Source of the DNA: an uncultured SAR116 cluster alpha proteobacterium
GTDB lineage: Bacteria > Pseudomonadota > Alphaproteobacteria > Puniceispirillales > Puniceispirillaceae
Reading direction: 5' to 3'
Assembly (NCBI GenBank): GCA_902583715.1
Contig: CACHXC010000004.1
Coordinates: 43,276-107,275, forward strand
Length of the DNA: 64,000 bases
Made by a program: the position numbers and the translations under genes. Of this stretch, positions 34,860 to 41,472 are shown piece by piece (the stretch's first letter is position 1; each line of letters opens with the position of its first letter). The notes beneath the pieces were generated by a model. The model saw nothing but the letters and a program-made list of their open reading frames with translations, was not told the origin of the DNA and did no database searches.

Positions 34860-34876
34860 AGCAAAAAATATGCCAA
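34860..34876 (-). promoter_or_regulatory. sigma-54 promoter of the extra hook/rod gene
   Basis: On the minus strand this reads TTGGCATATTTTTTGCT, with exact GG-N10-GC. Predicted start near 34849, 34 nt before ATG 34815. Confidence 0.82.
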
Positions 34877-34989
34877 GTCGCTGCTGCAAATAGGCAAGAG
34901 TGTTTTTTTCCGACAATCAACGCATAAAAAGTTACTTGTTTAGAAAATGTTAATGCCTCATATTATCAAAACTGAATTAAGGGAAAGTG

Positions 34990-35376
34990 ATGCCGAGCGC
35001 AAAGAACACATCGTTGGTTCCTGTGAGCAAAAAGTTGCCAGCTGTCCGCAAAGACGGGGTTGTCACCTCTGCTTTTTCGCTCTATGAGGGCGAACGGCAT
35101 TTCACCGACCGCGAAGATGTGCGCCAGCATCTGCCCGATATTTTGGGCAAGGCTTTGGCGCGCACTTGGATTGACAACGAATTTCACAAAGCCTTTGATC
35201 GCGACCCAGTTGGCACCCTCGAATCTCACGGTGTATTTATTCCAAGCACCATGTCGATTGAATTCCAACGCAAAACATCTGACAGGCCGCGCATTGTTGT
35301 CTATGAGCAAAACCCAAATTCAAAATTTAAAGCCCGGGTGTTGTATCTTCAACTTGTGATGATGGCAGGCCGGTAA
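34990..35376 (+). CDS. Nitrile-hydratase-alpha/NHLP-leader-like small protein
   Basis: 128 aa, cytoplasmic. Residues about 50-105 follow the pattern of nitrile hydratase alpha-subunit N-terminal regions and NHLP-type RiPP leader peptides: ALARTWIDNEFHKAFDRDPV (Trp60, Asp62, Phe65, Asp72-Pro73), then Gly81 and a Pro before a beta strand ending RIVVYEQ. No metal-binding Cys cluster of nitrile hydratase follows, and only about 22 residues remain (SKFKARVLYLQLVMM). GGGAAA precedes ATG 34990. Neighbours are flagellar genes and a Sel1-like protein; no lanthionine or other modifying enzyme is near. Function unknown; the family match is by pattern only. Confidence 0.6.
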   Translation: MPSAKNTSLVPVSKKLPAVRKDGVVTSAFSLYEGERHFTDREDVRQHLPDILGKALARTWIDNEFHKAFDRDPVGTLESHGVFIPSTMSIEFQRKTSDRPRIVVYEQNPNSKFKARVLYLQLVMMAGR

Positions 35377-35386
35377 GGTGCGCGTC

Positions 35387-36055
35387 ATGCACACCAAAAA
35401 AGCATATTGTTCCAAATTAGTTCTGCTGATCAGCCTGATCCTTGGGCTGTCAATGGTGGGGGCATATGCTGACTCACACAGTGATAATGAGGCATTTAGC
35501 GCGGCTGTTAAAGCGGTAAAGGCACGCAATTACGGCCGGGCGTTGACTTTGTTTGAACAGCAGGCAAATGATGCCAAACATGATGCCCAATATAATATGG
35601 CGGTGCTATTACGGGCTGGCAAAGGCCGGCCACGTTACTATCCTGATGCTTTATATTGGGGATGGCTCGCCCAGCTTGGTGGCATCGAAGAAGCCGAAGA
35701 TCTTGCCAGTGATGTGCTGGAAACATTGACAGAGGACGATATCAAGGCGGTACGAGCGCGAGTGGGTGAAAATTTACAAGCCCGGCTCGACAATGGTGAT
35801 ATCGATGCCATCGCCCAATTCGCCGAATATCACCTGACAATCTTGGCGGAACCAGATTATAACACTGCCTATATCTGGTATTCAATTGCTGTCGCGCTGA
35901 ATATTCCAGATATGGTCGATCGGCGTGATGATACTGAGAGCGATATTGAGGCAAAAGATTTGGCGCGACTGCAAACAGAGGCCAGAGAGCTGTTTGACAA
36001 ATACAATTTTGCGCCGTTCACCCATAAAAAGGCAGGAGGCACAAATGAAGGTTAA
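35387..36055 (+). CDS. Exported Sel1/TPR-like repeat protein
   Basis: 222 aa. N-terminal signal peptide (hydrophobic LVLLISLILGLSMVGAYA) with cleavage near AYADS. Helical repeats follow, with Sel1-type features (ALTLFEQQANDAKHDAQYNM, then YWGWLAQLGG and AYIWYSIAVALN). It lies 10 bp after the NHLP-like gene, with AAGG 8 bases before ATG 35387. The next small gene begins inside its end. Probably a periplasmic scaffold; motility role by location only. Confidence 0.7.
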   Translation: MHTKKAYCSKLVLLISLILGLSMVGAYADSHSDNEAFSAAVKAVKARNYGRALTLFEQQANDAKHDAQYNMAVLLRAGKGRPRYYPDALYWGWLAQLGGIEEAEDLASDVLETLTEDDIKAVRARVGENLQARLDNGDIDAIAQFAEYHLTILAEPDYNTAYIWYSIAVALNIPDMVDRRDDTESDIEAKDLARLQTEARELFDKYNFAPFTHKKAGGTNEG

Positions 36056-36230
36056 AGTGCACTGGATTATTGATGGCGTTATGGAAATTGAGGCCGAAAC
36101 GAATGATGCCGCCGAAGCGCTTGCTGATGAAAAACTGCGCAACTTCATAAATGCCCATCCGGACATGACCGAAACGCTCGGTGCAACAGCCATTCAAGGC
36201 CATGCTGTCACTGATGGCGGTGACGCTTAA
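36045..36230 (+). CDS. Small unknown protein, 61 aa
   Basis: Short acidic protein starting MKVKVHWIIDGVMEIEAETN and continuing as a helix (DAAEALADEKLRNFINA). A perfect AGGAGG lies 5 bases before ATG 36045, which overlaps the end of the preceding gene by 11 bp, so expression is very likely. The strand-helix layout hints at a small alpha/beta fold. No family recognised. Confidence 0.65.
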   Translation: MKVKVHWIIDGVMEIEAETNDAAEALADEKLRNFINAHPDMTETLGATAIQGHAVTDGGDA

Positions 36231-36233
36231 TGT

Positions 36234-36422
36234 CTAGCCAAAGCTGTCTAGCAATTCGCTGATCGTCTTTTCGAGCTCGTCATTGTCATTTTCGATATTG
36301 GTGATCTCTTGACGCAATTCTTCAATGCGCTGTTTGCGTTTTTCCATCACATCCCGAATTTCTTCAAGAACTGTCGCTAACCGACCACTCAAATCAGCCT
36401 CGCTGACTTCTTCCTCAGCCAT
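36234..36422 (-). CDS. Small coiled-coil protein under a sigma-54 promoter
   Basis: 62 aa, nearly all a charged coiled coil (LEEIRDVMEKRKQRIEELRQ and onward to DNDELEKTISELL). A flagellar-type sigma-54 site lies at 36560-36576, about 125 nt upstream of the start codon. That makes it a candidate flagellar chaperone, of FliT/FlgN type in size and character, though no family match is visible. It converges tightly on the 61-aa gene (3 bp gap). Confidence 0.65.
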   Translation of the reverse strand: MAEEEVSEADLSGRLATVLEEIRDVMEKRKQRIEELRQEITNIENDNDELEKTISELLDSFG

Positions 36423-36559
36423 GATTTCAACCCTTTCATCTGCCTAACTGATATCAGCGGCGCACATGACGCGCAGTAATCCAGCCGGATCCTTCTGACA
36501 TATGGCACAGTCAATATGGTTCTGCTAAATTAGACACCGACATATCGCTATTCAACCCT

Positions 36560-36576
36560 TGCAGATACTATGCCAA
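36560..36576 (-). promoter_or_regulatory. sigma-54 promoter for the 62-aa coiled-coil gene
   Basis: On the minus strand this reads TTGGCATAGTATCTGCA, with GG-N10-GC. Predicted start near 36549. The long leader (about 127 nt) makes the target less sure than at the other sites. Confidence 0.68.
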
Positions 36577-36592
36577 TATAGGAACCACAGTC

Positions 36593-37114
36593 ATGCCGAC
36601 AATAAATCTGTCATACCGCTTGATAAATTGGCCAAAAAAAACCCAGTTTCGCCGCTTATCCGCGTCCTTGCTGGTTGCTGGATTTTGTTTATTTACAGCT
36701 ATGTCGGCGATGGCTGATACGCATAGTCACCTGCCAAAAACGCCTTGTGATATCCGCCTTGAATTTGGCAGTGATGAACGCGGCATGCCATCTGTTGGCT
36801 ATAAATTATCATTGCAAATAAAGAACCGGACCGCACGCGATATTGCCGGCGTGTCTGTCTATTGGTTGGACGGTAAATCTGCCATCATCGGCAATAGCGC
36901 GGCAATTTGTGGGGCGAAAGGTGGGTCTGTTGGCCCATCTGAGAGCGGACCATGCGAAATAATGGTTCAGCAAATTGGCGGGGCCTTGCTGCAAAGGCTA
37001 GGACAGGTCACATGGACCAAAATCATCAATCACCAACTGACCAATTTCCACAAAGTCAAACAATGCGCCATCATTGGATATGATTATCGCGATAACAAGC
37101 CAAAGACCTATTAG
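36593..37114 (+). CDS. Exported protein of unknown function
   Basis: 173 aa. N-terminal basic stretch, then a hydrophobic segment and a cleavage site near SAMADT, so a signal peptide about 40 residues long. The mature part has four Cys (CDIRLEFG, ICGAKGG, CEIMVQQIG, QCAIIGYDY), which suggests two disulfides in the periplasm. The ATG overlaps the region upstream of the minus-strand sigma-54 site; no promoter of its own was identified. It is followed by a sigma-54 promoter for the next gene. No family recognised. Confidence 0.65.
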   Translation: MPTINLSYRLINWPKKTQFRRLSASLLVAGFCLFTAMSAMADTHSHLPKTPCDIRLEFGSDERGMPSVGYKLSLQIKNRTARDIAGVSVYWLDGKSAIIGNSAAICGAKGGSVGPSESGPCEIMVQQIGGALLQRLGQVTWTKIINHQLTNFHKVKQCAIIGYDYRDNKPKTY

Positions 37115-37134
37115 CCTACGTTTCAACATCAGGC

Positions 37135-37151
37135 TTGGCATTAAAAATGCT
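37135..37151 (+). promoter_or_regulatory. sigma-54 promoter for the gene pair before and including fliL
   Basis: Reads TTGGCATTAAAAATGCT with GG-N10-GC; the -12 half is ATGCT. Predicted start near 37162, about 50 nt before ATG 37214. Confidence 0.75.
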
Positions 37152-37213
37152 TATAAACGGGTCGGGGAACAGAAACCACAGCCCAAAATCAAAATAAAGT
37201 GACGGGGAATATG

Positions 37214-37783
37214 ATGTCGAATGCGAAATTAAAAGAACAAATAGAGGCGGCTAAAATCGCACTTGTTCATTCAGTTGAGTCCAGCACATCGATAGATATG
37301 CCGCAGGCATCTGACACGGTGACACAAATCCCTACTACCAGCGGCGATCATGCCCAAGGCCAACGTGACCGCCCAGCAGAAATGGCACTTGCATCAGCCG
37401 ACCCCGAGACGAGCATACGTGTTGATGACATGGCCAGTCATGATGGGGGCGTTTCTGAAATGGCTGGTCACGAAATGGTGCCACAAAGTGACTATGAGAA
37501 GCTGGAAGCACGGCTTCGGGAGTTGGAAGAGCAGATCAGAAACCAGCAACGTGACCTACATACATTATTGCAAAAATTACGTGACATCACCGCCAAGAGT
37601 CAGGCCGCTGCCAAACCAAAAAAAAGCAAAGGCGCTAAAAAATGGTTACTGGGTGGCGTGCTGTGCACACTTGGTCTAGGCGCGGTTTATTACGGTCCTG
37701 GCGTTGAGACGATTACTGCCGCTGTCTATCACCTGACTGGCTTGCTGGTGGCATTGGTTGACACGCTTGCCAGCAAAATTTAA
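37214..37783 (+). CDS. Coiled-coil, C-terminally membrane-anchored protein upstream of fliL
   Basis: 189 aa, not recognised. Residues 1-90 are polar and probably disordered; residues about 93-135 form a coiled coil (YEKLEARLRELEEQIRNQQR). A Lys-rich stretch precedes a hydrophobic segment (WLLGGVLCTLGLGAVYYG) and a second, shorter one at the end. ATG 37214 has GGGG 6 bases upstream; an ATG one codon earlier is possible. Co-transcribed with fliL 11 bp downstream from the sigma-54 promoter at 37135. A stator or basal-body accessory role is a guess from fliL. Confidence 0.7.
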   Translation: MSNAKLKEQIEAAKIALVHSVESSTSIDMPQASDTVTQIPTTSGDHAQGQRDRPAEMALASADPETSIRVDDMASHDGGVSEMAGHEMVPQSDYEKLEARLRELEEQIRNQQRDLHTLLQKLRDITAKSQAAAKPKKSKGAKKWLLGGVLCTLGLGAVYYGPGVETITAAVYHLTGLLVALVDTLASKI

Positions 37784-37794
37784 CGAGACACGCT

Positions 37795-38409
37795 ATGGCT
37801 GAAATTGAGGCTGAACAGCAGAAACCGAAGAAACGCTTGTCGCTGTCTGGACTGTTTCTGCCACTGCTGATTGGCGCAACAATCAGCATTATTGTGGTGT
37901 TTTTTGTTGTTGGCTATATCAGCCTGACAGAACCGCCGCCCCTGCCTGAAGACATTCATAGCCTGATGAATAAAAAGCAGCAGGAAGCCGCGGCAACGCC
38001 AGCTGATAATAGCACCGAAAATGCCCAAGAAATGGTGGTGAATGAGGACGGCACATTTGACTTCGCCCAATACCGGTATTTTTCTTTTCCCCTGCCCTTT
38101 GTGGTTAATTTTGCCGATGGCAATGGCATGATGACAGTAGAAATTGCCATTGCCACCTATGAAACAACATTGCGCGGCGAACGGTTGATCGAAAAACTGA
38201 CAACTTTCACACCAAAAATGCGCTCAGCCATCAATCTGGTTCTTGCTGAACAAATTCATGATGAGGTAAATACGGTGGCGAAACGTAAAGCGCTGGAGAA
38301 ACGACTACTTGCCACCATAAAACCATTGATTGACGGCACAAACCCAGAACGACCAAGCGGCATCACCGATCTGTATTTTACCAAATTTGTGATTTCTAAT
38401 ACGCGTTAA
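37795..38409 (+). CDS. fliL: FliL-like flagellar basal-body/stator protein
   Basis: 204 aa. Short cytoplasmic N-terminus rich in Lys, one transmembrane helix (about residues 20-43), then a periplasmic domain with the FliL pattern: FPLPFVVNFADGNGMMTVEI, LVLAEQIHDEVNTVAKRKAL and a C-terminal ITDLYFTKFVISN. FliL surrounds the stator and raises torque or stabilises stators. It is not next to fliM/fliN here, as it often is elsewhere. The stop overlaps that of the convergent gene at 38406. Confidence 0.82.
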   Translation: MAEIEAEQQKPKKRLSLSGLFLPLLIGATISIIVVFFVVGYISLTEPPPLPEDIHSLMNKKQQEAAATPADNSTENAQEMVVNEDGTFDFAQYRYFSFPLPFVVNFADGNGMMTVEIAIATYETTLRGERLIEKLTTFTPKMRSAINLVLAEQIHDEVNTVAKRKALEKRLLATIKPLIDGTNPERPSGITDLYFTKFVISNTR

Positions 38410-38783
38410 TGCGTCGCCCCAACAAATGACAGCACCAGCGTTTCAAACGCCTCATTTTCTTCAGGCGATAGCAGAAGTTCCGCTTTGGCACCATCCCGCC
38501 GTTGGTAATATACAGCCTCTTGTGGGAATGACCACCGCATTTCAACACGGTTATGGCGTGTAACGCGAAAATCAACCTGGATATTTAATGGTGCAAATAA
38601 ACGAGATACGCGCCACTGAAAATCAGCCACGTCATAAATCTTGATATTTTTTGGAAAGACAACAGACCGTTCGATGCCTGCTTGGTCAATAGCTGTCTGG
38701 CCAAGCTGTTGATTTGACTCAGCTTCACCTAAATCGAGTGATAATTGTTGCGGAACAATTTGCTGTTGCGACGCCAGATGCAC
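38406..38783 (-). CDS. Unknown 125-aa protein beside fliL
   Basis: Soluble protein without signal peptide. The N-terminal third is Gln-rich (SQQQIVPQQLSLDLGEAESN). The rest looks like an alpha/beta domain with VVFPKNIKIYDVADFQWRVS and a strand-rich FRVTRHNRVEMRWSFP. Lies about 105 bp downstream of the membrane-anchored gene at 38891 on the same strand, across the DnaA-box interval. No family recognised. Confidence 0.55.
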   Translation of the reverse strand: MHLASQQQIVPQQLSLDLGEAESNQQLGQTAIDQAGIERSVVFPKNIKIYDVADFQWRVSRLFAPLNIQVDFRVTRHNRVEMRWSFPQEAVYYQRRDGAKAELLLSPEENEAFETLVLSFVGATH

Positions 38784-38815
38784 TTAATCAACCCACCATC
38801 TTGGTTAGGATCAGT

Positions 38816-38890
38816 TGTGGATAAGTTAAAGTAAAAGTACGATTCGGTCAATTATTTCTGTATCTTAGAAATAATCAAAGCTGTGGATAA
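38816..38890. promoter_or_regulatory. Two perfect DnaA boxes flanking an AT-rich inverted repeat
   Basis: TGTGGATAA (complement TTATCCACA, the strict DnaA box) occurs at 38816-38824 and 38882-38890 in the same orientation, 66 bp apart. Between them ATTATTTCT (38851-38859) and AGAAATAAT (38867-38875) form a perfect 9-bp inverted repeat with a 7-base loop. The interval lies between two minus-strand genes of unknown function. Confidence 0.55.
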
Positions 38891-39370
38891 TTAACTTGCC
38901 AAAAAGGCCGCCAACTGCGTCAAAAGATTATGACCAGACGGGAAGAGCAAAAACCAGCCAATGCCAAAAACCGCCAAACATCCATAAAACAACCATTTTG
39001 ATCGCCGCAATGTTTTGCGCGCCGGCTCCGGTGCGTCTGGTGTCATGGTGCGCGCCACATCTGCCATTAATGCCCTTAAATCGGCGATATGGCGTTGGGT
39101 TTTACTGTTGGTCGCTACCGCGCTATCGAGGCGTGTGATAAACGCTGTCATTTGTGCGACACTGGCATAGGACAGAGCCGGAGTTAGAGTTTCGTCACCG
39201 GTGCGTTTCTTTTTTTGAAAAAACGTAAATTCCTGCGGCATGCCACGACCTAGCATGTCAGGTGTAGCGCTTGCCTCATGGACAACAGGCATTGCCACGG
39301 CAACGTCAGCATTCACAGCATCCCCATTGTGGGGCTTGATCTCATCATTTGATGGCATGGGCGACATCAT
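38891..39370 (-). CDS. Tail-anchored unknown protein under a sigma-54 promoter
   Basis: 159 aa, not recognised. The N-terminal 70 residues are polar. Residues about 75-115 are helical (QMTAFITRLDSAVATNSKTQ, RHIADLRALMADVAR), then a basic stretch (RKTLRRSKW) and one membrane segment (LFYGCLAVFGIGWFLLF) near the C-terminus. The layout repeats that of the 37214 protein on the other side of fliL. The start could be ATG 39370, 39367 or 39358; AAGGG directly abuts the first. The promoter at 39412-39428 puts it in the flagellar regulon. Confidence 0.68.
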   Translation of the reverse strand: MMSPMPSNDEIKPHNGDAVNADVAVAMPVVHEASATPDMLGRGMPQEFTFFQKKKRTGDETLTPALSYASVAQMTAFITRLDSAVATNSKTQRHIADLRALMADVARTMTPDAPEPARKTLRRSKWLFYGCLAVFGIGWFLLFPSGHNLLTQLAAFLAS

Positions 39371-39411
39371 CCCTTAATTCATGTCCAATCCTAATTTAGA
39401 CTGGACTGATG

Positions 39412-39428
39412 TGCAATTTTTTTGCCAA
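39412..39428 (-). promoter_or_regulatory. sigma-54 promoter for the tail-anchored protein gene
   Basis: On the minus strand this reads TTGGCAAAAAAATTGCA, with exact GG-N10-GC. Predicted start near 39401, about 30 nt before ATG 39370. Confidence 0.82.
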
Positions 39429-39509
39429 GCCTATACCAGCGCACAACAAAGAGATAATAGCTCAAAAAACTTTGGCTCTGGCGGTACCACCAGCCCATTG
39501 CCAGCTGTC

Positions 39510-39710
39510 TTATAACGGCCGGAACACTTGCAACCAATGATTGGTCGTATAGCCCCGGTGATAAATGCCAAATTTTGGCAAATCAGCGACCCAGTCATTA
39601 GGATCGGCCCAGCTATCAGCCTCTTCGGCGTCATGCATAGCCGTTTGCCGATGGGGTTGGTGCTGTTGCGGCGCGCCCATATCTTGCTGGATTTTCAATA
39701 ATTCATTCAT
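39510..39710 (-). CDS. Possible small protein, 66 aa
   Basis: Weakly supported reading frame between mnmA and the flagellar block. It begins MNELLKIQQDMGAPQQH and ends in an aromatic-rich segment (GIYHRGYTTNHWLQVF). No good ribosome site precedes it and no family is recognised. It is listed because the 460-bp stretch 39371-39832 otherwise holds only the sigma-54 site at 39412. It may be spurious. Confidence 0.35.
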   Translation of the reverse strand: MNELLKIQQDMGAPQQHQPHRQTAMHDAEEADSWADPNDWVADLPKFGIYHRGYTTNHWLQVFRPL

Positions 39711-39832
39711 CATTGCCGTTAAGGTAACGACATGAATTCAGATTATCTTAATGCGCTTTTTCAATTTGCCTTGCAAACCAGCACAAACCGTATCCGCCGA
39801 ACAGATATGAAAAATAGTCAGCCTTGTGAGGG

Positions 39833-41029
39833 CTATTTATCTGCCAGCAAAGGGGCTTTTGAAATCCAGCCGCCGCCAAGCAAAATATCAGCATTTTCTG
39901 CATCATAGAGCGCCGCGGCCTGACCGGCGGCGATGCCAAATTGTGGCTCATCAAGCAGGATGATGGCGGGGGCCAATTCTGGGCTGTCACAATAAATACG
40001 CGCAGGTGCCGATAGCGCAGTGTTGCGCAATCGTGCCAGCACCCGGTTTCCATCTTCAGGCTGTCCGTTTATCCAGTTCGCGTCAAGTAAATGCACTTCG
40101 CGGCAGGCCAAAGCCGTTTGCGGCCCAACAAGCACGGTGTTGCTGCCAGCATCAATACCAACGACATATAATGGCCCCTCTGACTCATCAGCATCTTTAC
40201 GTCCGCCAATGCCCAGCCCACGACGTTGGCCAATTGTGTAATCAATAACGCCATTATGCCGGCCCAATATTGTGCCATCTAGATGCCGGATATCGCCTGC
40301 ATCGACCGCCCCGGGCCGTAGCCGCCGGACAACATCACCATAGCGGCCATTCGGAACAAAACAGATATCTTGGCTATCTGGCTTTTCGGAAACTGCCAGC
40401 CCATGACGCCGCGCCAAATCGCGGGTTTCGTCTTTGCTCATACCGCCGAGCGGAAATCGCAGATAGGACAGTTGCTCAGCCGTTGTGGCAAACAGAAAAT
40501 AGGACTGGTCTTTGGCTGGGTCAGCCCCCCGCGCCAACGACAGTCCCTGGTCTGTTTCAAGGCGTTGCACATAATGCCCGGTGGCCAGACAATCGGCACC
40601 AAGCTCACGCGCTGTTGCCAATAAATCGGTGAATTTCACTGTTTGATTGCATCTGACGCAAGGAATGGGTGTTTCCCCGCGCAGATAGCTATCGGCAAAA
40701 TCCTGCATGACCTGATCATGAAACCGGCTTTCATAATCTAGAACATAATGCGGAATACCAAGCCGGGCTGACACCGAGCGGGCATCATGAATATCAATGC
40801 CTGCACAGCAAGCACCTTTGACCTGCACCGCAAGCCCATGATCATAAAGCTGCAAGGTGATTCCAATCACTTCATAGCCCTGATCATGAAGCAAAGCGGC
40901 TGTCACTGATGAGTCAACCCCACCCGACATGGCCACAACAACGCGCGTATCTGCCGGGGCTTTGGCAAACCCCAGCGAGTTCAACGGCGAATCGCCGGTT
41001 GCCTCCATTTTGGAATTAGCAGTGAGCAT
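39833..41029 (-). CDS. mnmA: tRNA-specific 2-thiouridylase MnmA
   Basis: 398 aa. Catalyses thiolation of U34 in tRNA-Lys, -Glu and -Gln using sulfur passed from a cysteine desulfurase. PP-loop SGGVDSS is at residues 35-41, the first catalytic Cys region PCVRCN at 123-128, and the persulfide Cys in SQDICFV (Cys222). The frame opens at a TTG at 41032; ATG 41029 is chosen. It follows the ferredoxin and cysteine desulfurase genes on the same strand, which links sulfur mobilisation with its use in tRNA. Confidence 0.95.
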   Translation of the reverse strand: MLTANSKMEATGDSPLNSLGFAKAPADTRVVVAMSGGVDSSVTAALLHDQGYEVIGITLQLYDHGLAVQVKGACCAGIDIHDARSVSARLGIPHYVLDYESRFHDQVMQDFADSYLRGETPIPCVRCNQTVKFTDLLATARELGADCLATGHYVQRLETDQGLSLARGADPAKDQSYFLFATTAEQLSYLRFPLGGMSKDETRDLARRHGLAVSEKPDSQDICFVPNGRYGDVVRRLRPGAVDAGDIRHLDGTILGRHNGVIDYTIGQRRGLGIGGRKDADESEGPLYVVGIDAGSNTVLVGPQTALACREVHLLDANWINGQPEDGNRVLARLRNTALSAPARIYCDSPELAPAIILLDEPQFGIAAGQAAALYDAENADILLGGGWISKAPLLADK

Positions 41030-41062
41030 CAATTTATCTGATCCTATTTTGTGAGAAGCGGT

Positions 41063-41377
41063 CTAGAGGTCTTCAGGAATTGTTACCTTCAATCCATCGA
41101 GATCGTCTGACATCTCGATCTGGCATCCCAATCTGGATGTTTCGCTCAGCCCGAATGCTAAATCAAGCATATCAAGTTCATCTTCGCTTGGTGCGCCAGT
41201 CTTTGGAAACCAAGCCGGATCAATAATGACATGACAGGTTGCGCAAGACAAGCAACCGCCACAGGTCCCCTCGATACCCAGATTAGCATCACGGCCAGCT
41301 TCCATAACCGTGGTGCCATTTTCAACAGCGATCGTATGCTCGCTTCCATCCGGCTTGACAAAAATAATATTTGGCAT
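41063..41377 (-). CDS. Adrenodoxin-type 2Fe-2S ferredoxin
   Basis: 104 aa. The cluster motif GTCGGCLSCATCHV has Cys at the C-x5-C-x2-C spacing, with one additional Cys inside, and the fourth ligand in RLGCQ. It starts at MPNIIFV (41377), preceded by AGGAG about 11 bases away; the upstream in-frame extension has no family match. It probably supplies electrons for Fe-S assembly or a redox enzyme, fitting its place between a cysteine desulfurase and mnmA. Confidence 0.9.
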   Translation of the reverse strand: MPNIIFVKPDGSEHTIAVENGTTVMEAGRDANLGIEGTCGGCLSCATCHVIIDPAWFPKTGAPSEDELDMLDLAFGLSETSRLGCQIEMSDDLDGLKVTIPEDL

Positions 41378-41472
41378 GGTTTCACACACTCCTGCTAATG
41401 CTCTCATTAGTGGGCCGCCTGCCGCTTTACCCACTCGTCGAAACGCCGCTAAAAAACAGCTGGCGCTGTGGT

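Noticed and set aside
36507..36525. TGGCAC on the plus strand before the gene at 36593
   Set aside because: No GC at the required 10-base distance, so it is not a sigma-54 promoter.
24074..37114. Shared segment IIGYDY in the lipoprotein at 24074 and the exported protein at 36593
   Set aside because: Only six residues in otherwise dissimilar proteins; likely coincidence.
38816..38890. Calling the DnaA-box pair a chromosomal origin
   Set aside because: Only two boxes and none of the usual origin neighbours; kept as a lesser observation.
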